Source: Adiantum capillus-veneris (taxonomy: Eukaryota; Streptophyta; Polypodiopsida; Polypodiales; Pteridaceae). From it: 64,000 nucleotides of DNA. Shown here in pieces: positions 12,001 through 23,800 of this stretch. The stretch lies in contig CM043952.1 in the NCBI GenBank assembly GCA_014529385.2, positions 153,681,057 to 153,745,056 of the forward strand, in the 5' to 3' direction. The notes under the pieces were generated by a model. It had not been told where the DNA came from and searched no databases. It saw only the letters and a list, made by a program, of their open reading frames with translations. A program made the translations under genes and the position numbers. How positions within the stretch are numbered: position 1 is the stretch's first letter; each line of letters starts with the position of its first letter.

Positions 12001-13403
12001 TTGATGGTAACATTGAGCGTCACAAGGCAAGGCTGGTCGCAAAGGGTTATGCACAGACGTATGGCATAGACTATGAGGAGACCTTTTCTCCAGTGGCAAA
12101 GATGACGACTGTGAGAGCTGTCATAGCAGTGGCTGCATCTAGAGGATGGATTATGCATCAAATGGATGTAAAGAATGCCTTCTTGAATGGTGAGTTGCAA
12201 GAGGAAGTGTATATGGATCAGCCACTTGATTATGTCGATCCAGGTTACCCAGATTATGTATGCAGGCTTCTCAAAGCTTTGTATGGTTTGAAGCCGGGCT
12301 CTAGAGCATGGTATGACAGGATTGCCAAGTATCTTGTCAGTATTGGGTTTAGGAGAGCTCATGCTGATCATTCACTTTATGTACGTGAGAGTGATGTGGG
12401 GATTGTGGTCATTACCATATATGTAGATGACCTTATTATTGTGGGTGACAATGCTATGGAGATTGACCATGTGAAGGGTCTTATCAAACAGGAGTTTGAC
12501 ATGAAAGATTTGGGCGAGTTGTGCTACTTTCTTGGCATTGAGGTGATTAGGACTCCAGAGGGTGTATGGCTGTCCCAGAGACAGTATGCTTTGGACATGC
12601 TGTCAAAGTATGGTATGGCTGATTGTAAGCCAATTTCTATTCCCTTGGATGTGAATGCAAAGCTGAGTGCAGAGAAGGGTGATGTTGTTGAGGATGTCAA
12701 GATGTACATGAAGATTGTGGGTAGTCTAATCTACTTGACTATCACGAGGCCAGACTTGAGCTACACAGTAGGCTTGGAGAGTCAGTTCATGCAGCTTCCA
12801 AGGAAGCCACATTTGGATGGAGTACAATGCACACTTTGGTATGTGCAAGGGACTCTTGACTACGCATTGTTCTATGCAGCAGATGCGCCATTAGCATTGT
12901 ATGGGTATACAGATGCAGATTGTGCAGGTAGCATTGTTGATAGGAGATCTACGAGTGGCTTCATGTTCTCTTTTGGGAGTGTTGTTGTTACTTGGAGCAG
13001 CAAAAAGCAGCCTACGGTTGCTTTATCGAGCACAGCCGAGTACAGAGGTGCAGCAGTTGCGGCGTGCGAGGTAGCTTGGCTACGCACATTACTTGAGGAC
13101 TTGGGAGTGCACGTGGACTAGCAGATTGTCATCCATTGTGACAACCTCAGCAGCATGCAGTTGGCTAGGAACCTAGTGTTCCATGCCAGGAGCAAGCACA
13201 TAGAGGTCCATTACCACTACGTTCGAGAGCGAGTGTTGGCGGGCGACATCGACTTGGTCTACGTCAGCACAGAGGAGCAGATAGCGGATATCTTTACCAA
13301 GGCCCTCGGAGCTGAGAAGCTTCAACGTTTCCGGACTATGCTTGGACTCTGCGACATGCAGAGCTCGAGGGGGAGTGTTGAGATGTCGAGCTCTACATCT
13401 TGA
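9066..13403 (+). pseudogene. Copia-1 gag-pol region
   Basis: Gag begins with ATG at 9066 (MSDGFSQIVSENLEK). Later come the protease DSGASNHMT motif (about 10086), an integrase zinc module (HKRIGH...CAACQFGK, from about 10500) and catalytic region (DVWGPTD), then RT with NAFLNGELQEEVYMDQP and YVDDLIIVG (about 12420), and RNase H with YTDADCAGSIVDRRSTSGF (about 12910). All are classic Ty1/copia signatures. Reading frames are broken in about five places, so the element is treated as a fossil. Confidence 0.93.
13361..13375 (+). promoter_or_regulatory. Copia-1 polypurine tract
   Basis: GAGCTCGAGGGGGAG lies immediately before the 3' LTR, the position and composition expected of the plus-strand primer. 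Confidence 0.85.
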
Positions 13404-13696
13404 GCTGGCATCCACTACGGGTCTTGGCCGCTTACGGCATTTACTCACTGGCGCGTTAGGTGACCGACATAGAGGATCTCTGTCAGTGATTCTACAACTG
13501 GACTACACTTATAGTGCCAGCCTAGTACGCTTCTAGTGTGTTCACACTTAGTGACCACATGTACATATGTGCTACTTTTCAGCTTTAGCACTTAGTCATT
13601 TTGTACTCTCTTTTCTGTGCGAAGAAGAAGAAGCTTTCCATCTCTGTGTGCTTTGTGCTTGTCTTGTGTAGCTCTCTTGCATCCTCTTTCTTTACA
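13376..13696 (+). repeat. Copia-1 3' LTR
   Basis: 321 bp matching 8493-8813 with about ten differences, mostly transitions. It is followed directly by the TTTGT target duplication. The 3' end of the pol frame stops at its left border. Confidence 0.95.
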
Positions 13697-13701
13697 TTTG
13701 T

Positions 13702-13726
13702 GGTCTAACCCATGGGAAGTTCCATT

Positions 13727-13819
<93 letters not shown>

Positions 13820-15060
13820 CCCGCACACGCACCCCACCACACACTTTTCAAGTGGTATCAAAGTGTATGGTGATCGCGGGGAGCACGACAAAGTCGTAGA
13901 CAATGTTGAAAAGGAGGGGCGTCATAGTCATACTTTGCAGATTTGCTTTTTACAAGGAGAGAAAAGAATTTGAAAATAGTACTTCTGCGTACACAGTTTT
14001 GAGTGTCCAATGTCGTTGAGTCTCTACATGTTGATGTTGTACCTAATGTGCCATAGCCATCATATACACTAGTTTTCACTTTTGATTTGAGCCTAGAGGC
14101 GTTATCAGCTCTTGATGAATGCTACGTGAAAAAGTGTATCATTGACTCATGTGCCAGTTTTCATGTTACTCCTCACAAGGAGTGGTTCTCCAGTCATGCT
14201 TCCACACATGATTCAATTAAGCTAGGTGATCCTCATCAGCTTGAGATATGTGGAATTGGAGATGTGAAGTGTTGTATGTGTAATGGTACCAAGTTCATGA
14301 TGTGAGGTGTTAGATATTTGCCAAAGCTAACTAAAAGCTTGGTGTCAGTGGAACATCTTGATGATATTGGATACAGTACGATGTTTGGAAATGGTTCCTG
14401 GATAATAAAAAAAGGTAATTTGGTCTTGCTCAAAGGCCAAAAGTCTGGCTCATTGTACTCTTTGCATGTCTTTAGTGTGAAAGAGAATCCTATCTATGTA
14501 GCCGAGATGCATTTTATTGAGTTGTGACATAGCCAGCTTGGTCATATGAGTCAGAAATGAATGAAGGAATTGAAGTGTTTTGGCTATATCCCTGTGTTAA
14601 ACTACTCTGAGTTTAATTTGTATGGGCATTACATATACGGGAAATAGACTAGGCCTACCACTTTTCCATTGGATAAAAAGTTAGGGAATCCTCTAGAATT
14701 GGTCCATAGTGATCTATGTGGGCAATACAATTTTTGACTTTCATAGATGATTCTACTCAAAAGGTGTGGGTCTACCTCTTGAAGAGGAAAGACAACTTTT
14801 TGCTACGTTTAAAAATTTCTTAACTATGGTTGAGAATTAATCAGGCAAGAAGTTGAAGGCTTTGCGCACTGACAATGGGGGAGAGGACGTTTCCACAGAG
14901 TTTACAGACTTCTGTAGTAGCAAACAAGGCATTAGAAGACAATTTTCTACATTATACACACTTCCTCAAAATGGAGTTGCTGAGTGCATGAATATAACTA
15001 TTCAGGAGAGGACCACTTCCATGTTATCTATGAACAATTGACCTGAAAAAATTTGAAGAG
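13702..15060 (+). mobile_element. Copia-2, degraded Ty1/copia fossil
   Basis: The probable LTR end (ACTTTTCA, 13850) is followed by a primer-site relative, TGGTATCAAAGT (13853-13864). Downstream are a copia protease-like IIDSCASFHVTPHKEWF (about 14137), a pre-integrase region, and an integrase catalytic piece (KALRTDNGGEDVSTEF, about 14856). The RT and RNase H half is not visible. The element is heavily broken, many breaks, and clearly older than Copia-1. Its 5' LTR probably continues left of Copia-1. Confidence 0.75.
13733..13816. repeat. (TC)n microsatellite in the Copia-2 LTR
   Basis: An 84-bp TC run ending about 35 bp before the CA terminus of the probable Copia-2 LTR at 13850. It resembles the TC runs in the Gypsy-A LTRs. 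Confidence 0.9.
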
Positions 15061-16030
15061 TGCATGTACGCGAATGCGTGCATGCACGGTGTAGTGTGCG
15101 TGTGGGAAGAAGAGAAGGAGAGAGTAGACAGTGTGTGGGTGGAGTCAACCTCTAAGTGAGGAGCTCCTTATTCTTGGTATATGTACAAGAATAAGGTGGT
15201 GTCAGTGGGAGGACGCCCATTGCCTAGGTGACCGGGCAAGGCACAAATGCTTGTACCCCAACAACCTCCCACTTAAAGGAGAATGCACCAATAAGTGGGT
15301 CCTACTAGCTAAACTACTAATATGTACAAGAAAATAGGTGAGACTCTCTCTCAACCTATGCCCACTTGCTCGCTCAGTCAATCTACATGTAGCTGTATCG
15401 GCTCACGTGGTAGGCAAGCGTACATACCCACGCTAGATCTTGCATGTAATTCTCGTAGACTACTCTGTATGGTCTACAAAACTCACTATGCATCATGCTA
15501 ATGTCAGTCATCATATGACTGACAACCCCTCCTTCAAAAGCTCCCACTGCAGATGCTAGGTTGGGCCTCAACAATAATAAGTCAAACATGAGACGCCTGA
15601 ACACTGACAAAATCTATGCAATCCTAGCTATCCCAACCACCTCTGTGCTTTGTGCATACTCTGCATCATCAAGACTAGCTGTCACAAATAGATGTGTTGA
15701 CTCTAACTCCTGGAGGACAACCTCCCCCTCATCCACCATAGGGACTTGATGCATGTGTCCTGATATCACCTTACAACCTCTAGCATGAGCATATAAAAAA
15801 ACTCCATAACTGTCATCTTGAAATGTGCCTCTGGGGAGCAGACCCACTCTACCTCTGTCTGCAAGAGTGCCTGTACGCGGATGCATGCATGCGCGGTGCG
15901 GTGTGCATGCAAGAAGAAGAGAGTAGACAATGTGCGGGTGGAGTCAACCTCTAAGTGCTGAGGTGGTGTCTGTGGGTGGATGCCCATCACCTGGACGGCT
16001 GGGCAGAACACAAACGCCTATATCCCAACA
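15061..16030 (+). mobile_element. TRIM-like short LTR element
   Basis: Two direct repeats begin TGC(A/C)TGTACGCG and end CCCAACA: 15061-15263 (203 bp) and 15868-16030 (163 bp). They give TG...CA ends round a 604-bp core with no retroviral domains. The left repeat carries about 36 bp that the right lacks. I found no convincing target duplication and no standard primer site. The core holds an open minus-strand stretch of about 90 codons (15886-15614, MHPRTGTLADRGR...) that could be captured host sequence; I do not recognise it. The element lies at the end of the Copia-2 remnant. Confidence 0.6.
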
Positions 16031-16740
16031 AAATCTATACTATGCTTGAAGGAGCTCTTCAAAAACGAACCCAACCAAGTTCTATTGCATTATACATGGC
16101 AAGATGGACCAAAGTAAGAATGTAATACCACAAATTAAACTGATTTCAAAATCCCTCAATGGAGTTGAGAGGCTTCTAGTATCATTGATACAAATGCTCA
16201 CTCATGGATATGGGCAAACAACTTATGGTCACTTTGCACTGGGGTTGTGGCCATGTGATCCCAACTTCACAACTGCATCTCTCTCTGAATGTCCAAGAAA
16301 CTTAGAAAGAGGAGATAGACATATGTTTAGTGACTTGAGCACCATGAACATATCTTTTTTATTGTGTTTAGTTTATTACTTTTCTCTATCACCATATAAA
16401 AGTTCTTAAGGAGAAAAACCAGTATTACAAGCAACAAAGTACTCAAAATAAATAGCCACAGCCTGATCTAATAAAAAATGTGGACAACAAGAATATTGTG
16501 TCTAGATAGGGAAATGATTGTCTAAGGATGCAATCAATCTTTCCTACTAATGCACATGTACAAGAGGAAGGCAATGCCTCTACCAACATTGGTTGCACAA
16601 GGAGTATTTGACATGATGCAGCTTGGTGAGAGCTTGGTTATCTTATGGTTGGTCACAATCATGAAGACATTGATGCAATTTTCAGTTTCTTTCCTTAGAA
16701 GCTTAGAAAACAAACCATTTCTACATTCCCACATTTGATG
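16031..16740. other. no recognisable gene
   Basis: Unique-looking AT-rich sequence with short chance ORFs only; no LTR or domain seen. Confidence 0.5.
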
Positions 16741-16744
16741 AAGA

Positions 16745-17240
16745 TCTGGAAAAGTGTTCTTGTTATAGAGTATTGTTGCTATTAGGGAGTTACCATCATA
16801 ACTTGTAAGGGATGGGAAGAGGCAAGTGCTGTAACAAATGCCACATCAAAACAAGTGTGTGAGTTTATTTATGAGATAATTTTTTTCCAATTTGGAGTCC
16901 CTTTAGAGCTAGTTAATGATCAAGGAAGGGAGCTTAGACATGAAGTGGTGGAGAGTCTTACAAAATCATTGAAAGTCATGCACAAGTTTGCTACACCTTA
17001 TCAACATGAGTAGTGTAAAGGACTAGTTGAAATATTTAATTTTTTCAAAAGATGCTACTCAAATTAGTTGAAGATCATCCAAATAATTGGGATGAGTATT
17101 TGTATAGAGAATTATCTTCTTAAGAAGTCTCTAAAGGGAATGCTAGAGGGTTTACTCCATTTCACCTTGTTTATGGCAAGAAATGTGTGTTGTATAAAAA
17201 TAATATGCTTTCTTCATTTGAATTTTCTCTCAAGTAATAT
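16745..17240 (+). pseudogene. old Ty3/gypsy integrase remnant
   Basis: A decayed gypsy integrase core is readable, with words such as FGVPLELVNDQGREL and FATPYQHE, and a later FTLFMARN piece equivalent to the usual FHLVYGK. No LTRs were found for it. It is heavily broken and older than Gypsy-A, which lies immediately to the right. Confidence 0.65.
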
Positions 17241-17555
17241 CTTTGCCTTTTTCTCTTCATAAGATTTGGTGATTATTGGGTTTGATTGTGGTATTGTTTT
17301 CTATGTTTGCAAAGCATTTGTGCTAGAGATTTGTCTGCACATAGAAGGGTGTGATTTTTGTTTCTTATTGGGTTGCAATAATTTTTTTTTCAGTAAATTT
17401 GGTCGTGTTATTGGATTGAAAGCAATTTTTTTAGTGATGAAGAATCAAGCTTTGATCTTGGGTTTCTCCATCTTTTTGGTGTTTTCATTCTAGTAGTGTT
17501 GTGTGGTAGAGGCAATCATTCATAACTATCACAATGGATTGCTAACTCTAACTAA
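17241..17555. other. T-rich spacer, no gene
   Basis: T-rich sequence between the integrase remnant and the Gypsy-A LTR; only hydrophobic chance frames from T-rich composition. Confidence 0.5.
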
Positions 17556-19173
17556 TGATAGCCATTTTTCGGCTCTTTGTAATTGCCATAGTGAGCTACC
17601 TTACCCTACCAAAATCACCCAAACACTGTGGCTATCTTCACCCTTTCACTGTACATAGACGTGTGTGAGTTAGGGGACTTTTTCCATATCTCCTTAAAAC
17701 CCTCAGCTAGCTAGTCATTGGGTTAGTTAAGCCAAAAAAAAAAGAAAAAAAAACTAAAGTCAAAGTATAGATGGCCCATTGGCGTGTAAATATTTCATTG
17801 TATAGAGGGCCTAAAAATAGAGAATTTTCATAATTATTTTGTTATTTATTTAAATATTTCTACTTAGGTGTACGTTATTTTCCTAAGTATACTATGTACA
17901 TTGACTCACCATTACCACAATTTTTCTTACCATTCTCCATACTCTTTATTTCATATAAAAATATTTTCATGCAAGATTCTCTTAGTTTTTGTGTGAATCC
18001 ACTCCTAGAAAAAAAACCTCAAAAATATCTTTCACTATCAGTCATTGCCTATCACTAAATTCCTATTTCATACAGGTATTATTTCTCATCTTTTGTAAAT
18101 AAGTATACATCAATAAAAACAAATGAGAGCCCTCCTCATTTGATTCCCTATATTTTCATATTATATATATATATATATATATAGCCCACACTATTCTAGA
18201 TTCCATGAATTGTTTATATATACTAGCCTGTCTTTTTTCATCATATCCATATATTATATTTATACATAATCCACAACCATGAATATTTTCAAACCTCTAA
18301 AAATCAATTAGGTCATGCTCTTATGCAAGGAGGGGCTCATCTGTGGAGCCATATGCAAATTCAACAAAAGGGGGGCCACTGAAGACTTTTTTTGTGAAGA
18401 GAAATAGGCATTTTGGTATGATTTTTTATGTCCATCTCCATCCAAAATTTCAAGCGGTGGTTACAAGACAAAATGTGGACCAAGAGCTGAATAAGCACCT
18501 CAAAAGTTTTCATAATTTTAGGAGCTACCACGGGTGAGGTATGATTTTTTTATTGGACCCCAGTCTACCCACTTTTCTCACAAGTAGTCCACAGTCTTCT
18601 CTCACCTCTTTCCATACACACACACACACTCATTCCTCTCAATCCCTCACTCAAACATGCATCTTCCATGGTTTCTCTCACCTTCTTCACCATTAACCTC
18701 CCCTCTTACTTCCATAGCTCTCATATGAGCTCTACATGTACATACACCATCTCTATGCTTCTCTCTATTACTTCCAAAGTACAATTCCATCTTACCCCTT
18801 CTCTATATACATAAAATTTAGCATGTAAACCATGCTTAAACTCTGCAAATTGAGAAATATCATCAATCAAATTACCATTTCATCACGGTAATCAACCTTG
18901 ATGGCGGTGGCATAAAGAAGAGAAGAAGAAGAAGAGGATCGATAGTCATTTTGAGAACCTACACAAGTAAGTCCAAAACTTCTTCAAGCTTCACCATCAC
19001 AAGGATTTCCTCACTTCATTCAACCATCTTACTTCAACCATCCACCTCATTCTACCCATTGTAAATATATCATTAACTTTCTAGTGATCACTAACACTAA
19101 CTACTAACATACTAACACAAAATAGCCATTGACCTAACCATAAAAGCACCTCACCTCAAGACATGTGCATAGT

Positions 19174-19226
<53 letters not shown>

Positions 19227-20247
19227 CCTCCCCTTACTTAAAACTCTACTTTCACCTTATCTACCATCCATAATGCTCTCCTTTGAGCCCACATCCATGA
19301 CTCAAGCAGACAAAGGATCCGCAATGCTTTGATATTCAAAAAAATCATAATCCTGATTTGTTAGCTTGTAAATTAGGATTTTTAATAATCTTAATGAAAG
19401 GTATCCAACCTATAAATAGGAACCTCTCCTTCTTGTAAACCGGCAATATCTCACATAGCACCCCAACACTCTATGCGTGAGGAGAGACTTAGGCGTAGCA
19501 ACCACTTTGTGAGGTTCACTTTTGGTGTGAGAGAAGCTTTCAAGCTACACATTGGAAGTGAGAGAGCGTGAGTTCAAAATCTCAAAACCACTACTGTATA
19601 TGTTCCTCTATCATCAATAAATTGAGGTTTGGTACATCAAAGGCGTGATTCAACGTTCAAATATTTGTCCTTCCACTTGTGTGATACGGTTTATTAAATT
19701 CAAGGTGACGTGTATTTTGAGTGTCTATCATTTGATCTTGTTTTAGAAAGTGTTTTAATGTGTTTTCATTGCCTATTTTGTGTCCATTGTAAGAGGGTAT
19801 TGTGGTGAGAGGTCTCCCACACCCTAAGACAGTGTGTGTGTTGACAATGTTTAGCATTCACTAAGCATTGAGTTAGTTTTGTACAAGCTCTACGATAGCA
19901 TCATTACAAACCATCTCCATTTGCAAGTCACAAATAAGGTATTATGCAAGATCCATTCCTCTCTCTCTTCGCTTTGCTCTAGCTCTCTCTGGTCCATTTT
20001 GTGTGTGTTTTGTGTGAGGTTGCTTGTGTGTGTTTTGTGGCACATCTTCTTGGTTGTGACAAAATCTCTCTTGCGTCCTTGTTCGCATACCATAACTAGG
20101 TGGTACCTCTATCTTGTTTGGGTTTGACTGTGGGTTTGTTGTTGTGTTGTGCTTGTGGCTGCCCCAGCCCCAATTGAGCAGCACGGGTGCCTTGAGGGGT
20201 GTTTCGAGGTCACCTCTCTTGTTGCCCACCCCGGACCACCCCAATTT
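17556..20247 (+). repeat. Gypsy-A 5' LTR
   Basis: About 2.69 kb, colinear with 24911-27564. It contains an (AT)n tract (18163-18182), a short (CA)n, a TC run at about 19175-19223 and a TATA box at 19411. The two LTRs differ by scattered substitutions and small indels, several per 100 bp by eye, implying an older insertion than Copia-1 or Gypsy-B. A possible primer site, TGGTGTCCCC, begins at 20248; its tRNA is not identified. Confidence 0.85.
19411..19420 (+). promoter_or_regulatory. Gypsy-A LTR TATA box
   Basis: TATAAATAGG, conserved at the same place in the 3' LTR (26735-26744) although the surrounding LTR has diverged. It probably marks the U3/R boundary with transcription beginning some 30 bp downstream. 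Confidence 0.65.
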
Positions 20248-20335
20248 TGGTGTCCCCACGGAGAAGGGCTTGTGTATGTTGTTGTGAATACTCATCCTTT
20301 AGAGTAATCAAGTAGCGTGCATAAATCACAAAAAT

Positions 20336-20533
20336 TTGTATGACCCGTTTGTTCCCATTGTAAGGCAAAAGGTGCATATCATTGTAAGCACAAAGTTACA
20401 ATTTCAACGAGTAATTCGTAGAATTTTGGGCCCTCTTAGGTTGGCCGAAATAAACGCTTCAGTAAATCCTTTTATTTTGCCTCTCATTAGGTACGACCAT
20501 AGTTTGGACGTCTATATTTTTGTTTTGTTTTAA
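20336..20533 (+). pseudogene. Gypsy-A leader ORF, copy 1
   Basis: A 65-codon open stretch with no ATG at its start, reading VSTKLQFQRVIRRILGPLRL and ending FILPLIRYDHSLDVYIFVLF. It aligns with the small protein at 5386-5604 through the GP-RL core, the ILPLI word, the LDV word and the position of the stop. It lies between the 5' LTR and gag. Part of a retrotransposon fossil. Confidence 0.5.
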
Positions 20534-20554
20534 GCATTTGGTCATGCATAGACC

Positions 20555-20765
20555 ATGGACGATGGCCCAGGAATGAGATTTTCCCCTTTCATTTCACTCC
20601 ACACATTAGAATAAACGTTGCAATTACTAGAAAGATCCATTTTCAACAATGTATGGTGTTCATGTTTGGTTCCCAAAGAGAAGGAGAAATTCTTGCATCG
20701 CCAAACCCTGTCATCCTACCTCTTTTGTTGATTATCATAGATCATTTTATGTCCATATTTTATTT
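20555..20765 (+). pseudogene. Gypsy-A leader ORF, copy 2
   Basis: A second, decayed copy lies about 220 bp after the first. Its start (MDDGPG) resembles the start at 62076, and its core (RINVAITRKIHFQQ, VFMFG) is closer to the 5.4-kb protein than copy 1 is. It lies about 110 bp before gag. The two copies are clearly not a recent duplication, since they differ strongly from one another. Confidence 0.5.
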
Positions 20766-20874
20766 TTTGTACAATAGATTGCAATTTTGAAAACATTATT
20801 TTGTAAATATTTCTAAGAAGGAAAAAAAACGTGCGTCACTTTGAAATCAATTCAATAGAAAGCCAACACCAAAT

Positions 20875-23800
20875 GTCAGGATATCCTCTTTTCTTTGGAG
20901 ATCCTGGAGAGGATGCATAATTATTTTTAGCAAATTTCAAGATGTCTTGCCATATCAAGAGGATAGTAACTGATCAAGAATGTGTAGAAATGTTTGAGGT
21001 GTTCCTTAGGAAAGATGCTAGCACTTGGTTTGACTCTTTGCATGAGGAGAAGTTCTGAACCGTTTCAGAGATACTTCTTTGATCCCCAAAACACTCAAAA
21101 ACTATGGCAATACATTGTTTCTCATAAGCAAAAAGATTTAGATGACTACTACTTGTACAAGCAAGAGTTTCTACGTCTTTGGGCTCTATGGATACGAAAT
21201 GTTGCTAACCCTCGTGATGGTGCAAAATTTCTAAAGAAGGAGAGGTTCATAGATGGACTCTTTCCTGATCTTAAGGTAAAGGTGGAGGCGGATGCACCTG
21301 CCACCTTTGATGCAGTTAAAATTAGAATGTCCAAGAAGTATAGGAAACTCAAGTTCCTAAGGGGAGAGGCTCCAATAGAAGGTCTTAGACCCAAAGGTAA
21401 GTCACAAGCATCGACATCTAGGGAGCTTCCTTAGGTAACGACACAAGTGATTGAGAAGTTAAATGAATCTTTAAGCAGACTGTCAATTCACCTTGCACAA
21501 GCTGTAGGTCCAAAGGGACAAGCAAAGAAGTCTGAAGAGCGAGATTCACGACCTAGGAGAGTCTTGCAATGTTGGAATTGCGGAGAGTCTAGACATGGGA
21601 TGTATAATTTCCTGTGGCCCCATGGGGAGCCAGGGAGACCTAAAGGAAGATTGGTTTGGAAAGGTCTAGTGGATGGGGGTGCAAAAATTTGCATCATGAC
21701 ACAGTGAATCATGCAAAGACTAGGCATGCACATCCATGAGACACTTGAAATCAAAGTCAATATGGCAAACAACAGCAAGGTTAGGTGTGTAGGCATTTGT
21801 AAAAATGTCTTTCTAGAGGCCTTTGGCATTAAGAAGGCGGTGGATTTCTATGTTATGTCAATCAAGGGAAGTGGCTATCCATTTATCCTAGGAAGATCAT
21901 GGCTAATAAAAATGTGTGCTTTGCAAGATTGGGAGAGTGGAAAATTAATTTGCAGGAATGACAATCATAAGAAGGTTGTCTTTGACATGAAGGAGCAACG
22001 CCAAGCGGAGCTCCATGAAGAATGATCTCAAAGTGAGACGAAAGAAGATCGGACCGATAACACTTCAGAAGAAGAAAGTAGTGGCAGCATTACTGAAGAG
22101 GAGTCTTCCATTCCCAAGAGAACTAAAATGTGGAAGATGAAGGAATGTTAGAAGGTATGTTATCTACAACACTTACCAAGGATGAAAGAGAGGAGTTCAA
22201 AGGTGTGTTAAGGAAATTTCCTAGGCTTTTTTCTAAAGACTACACTGATGTGCCTGGAGTAGATGATGTTGAACACAAGATCGAGCTAAAGCCAGAGGCC
22301 ACACCTAAGGCTCAAAAGCTACAAAGGCTAGGAGTCATCAAGGAGCGGGCTTTACTCAAGGAGGTAAGAAAGCTTCTAGCAATAGGTTTCATTTATCCAG
22401 TGGAGAATTCAGAGTGGGTCTCTCCCGTTGTTGTCACTCCCAAGAAGAACGGCAAGTGGAGGGTGTGTGTGGATTACCGTCCATTGAATGAGGCAACCAA
22501 AAGAGATCACTTTCCCCTCCCATTTCAGGATGAGATACTAAATGAGGTAGCCGGTCATGAGAAGTACACTGTGTGTGGCTACTCGGGTTACTTTCAAATA
22601 GACATCGCATTGGAGGATCAGTTGAAAACAACCTTCATCACTTCTTGGGGTTGTTATGCTTTTAGAGTCATGCCATTTGGCTTGACAAATGCTCCTACAA
22701 CTTTCTAACGTTTCATGAAAATGGTGTTTCAAGCATTCTTTGGAAAGTCAATTAGGGTGTTCATTGATGATTTTTGCATTTATAGCCCAAAATCATTTCA
22801 TCTACAGAAGGTAGAAGAAGGTTTAAAAAACTTTACGACATGGGAGGTCAACTCAACCCCGACAAGTGCCACATAGGTGAGGATGAAGTGATCTTGCTTG
22901 GTCATAAAGTTTTCTATAAAGGTATTGAGATGGATCCTTCAAAGGCAAAGGCTCTTATTGAGTTACCAACACCCAAGAGTTTTAAGGAGGTCATCTCATT
23001 CATTCAAAAGGTGAAGTATATGTCATGCTTCATTCACTTAGCCTTGGAGTTACTTCACCCCTTGCAGAAATTGACACAACAAGTCGATTTTGTTTGGTCT
23101 CATGAGCTTGAAGAATATTTTTGTAACATCAAGATCATTCTGTCAGATTTACCAACACCTATGCCTCCTTGTTGGGAGTACATATTCTTTGTTAGCTCTA
23201 GTATTGGGAAAGAAACAAGTGGTGCTATTTTGCTACAACAAGATCCCCATAGTACCAGGATCAGACCCATCTACTTTGCTAGTAGGGTCATGAATGCTTT
23301 GGAGAGAGGCTACACGGAGGCAAAACTCATGATGCTTTCTCTCATGTTTGTAGTGAGAAAGTTTAGATCCTACTTGCTACCAAAACCTTTGTAATTCTCA
23401 CTGCAAAAAAAATTTTCCCTTGGGTGTCATCTCAAATGAACCTTAGTACTAGGATCTCAAAGTGGATTATGGAGTTGCAAGAGTTCCAATACTCTTTCAA
23501 GGTAGAAGATAGTGTGCATGCACAATTGGCAGGGATTCTCACTTATAGGGTACATGAGAAGGAAATTAAAGTGACTAAAATTTAAGACCCTACCATTGCC
23601 GCCACAAAAGAGTATTCCTAATGCTTTTACCTTGTTCTTTGATGGAGCTTTTTGATGAGCCATAGGAAAAGCAGGGGGAGGGCTAGTGTTGTTCAACCCA
23701 AGTGGAGAGGTGGTCATGAAAGAGAAGGTCAATCTACCAGGTTCAACTAGCAACAATGAAGAAGAATACAACACACTGCTTCATGGTTTAAAGATGTGCA

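Larger units (their letters stand above)
8493..13696 (+). mobile_element. Copia-1, Ty1/copia LTR retrotransposon with both ends
   Basis: A 5204-bp element has direct LTRs of 321 bp that start TGTTGAGATG and end TTTACA. It is flanked by a perfect 5-bp target duplication, TTTGT (8488-8492 and 13697-13701). Inside, in order, are an initiator-Met primer site, gag, protease, integrase, RT and RNase H, then a purine tract; that order defines Ty1/copia. The LTRs differ at roughly 10 of 321 positions by eye, about 3%, so it is a moderately young fossil. The coding region is broken, by about five breaks. It inserted beside, and probably within, the LTR of the older Copia-2. Confidence 0.95.

Noticed and set aside
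15614-15886. Minus-strand 90-codon ORF as a gene
   Set aside because: It lies within the core of a TRIM-like element, has no recognised domain and no splice context; kept only as possible captured sequence.
17266-17493. Hydrophobic 75-codon ORF resembling a membrane protein
   Set aside because: T-rich composition alone produces Phe/Leu/Ile runs; the region is a spacer between two retroelement fossils.
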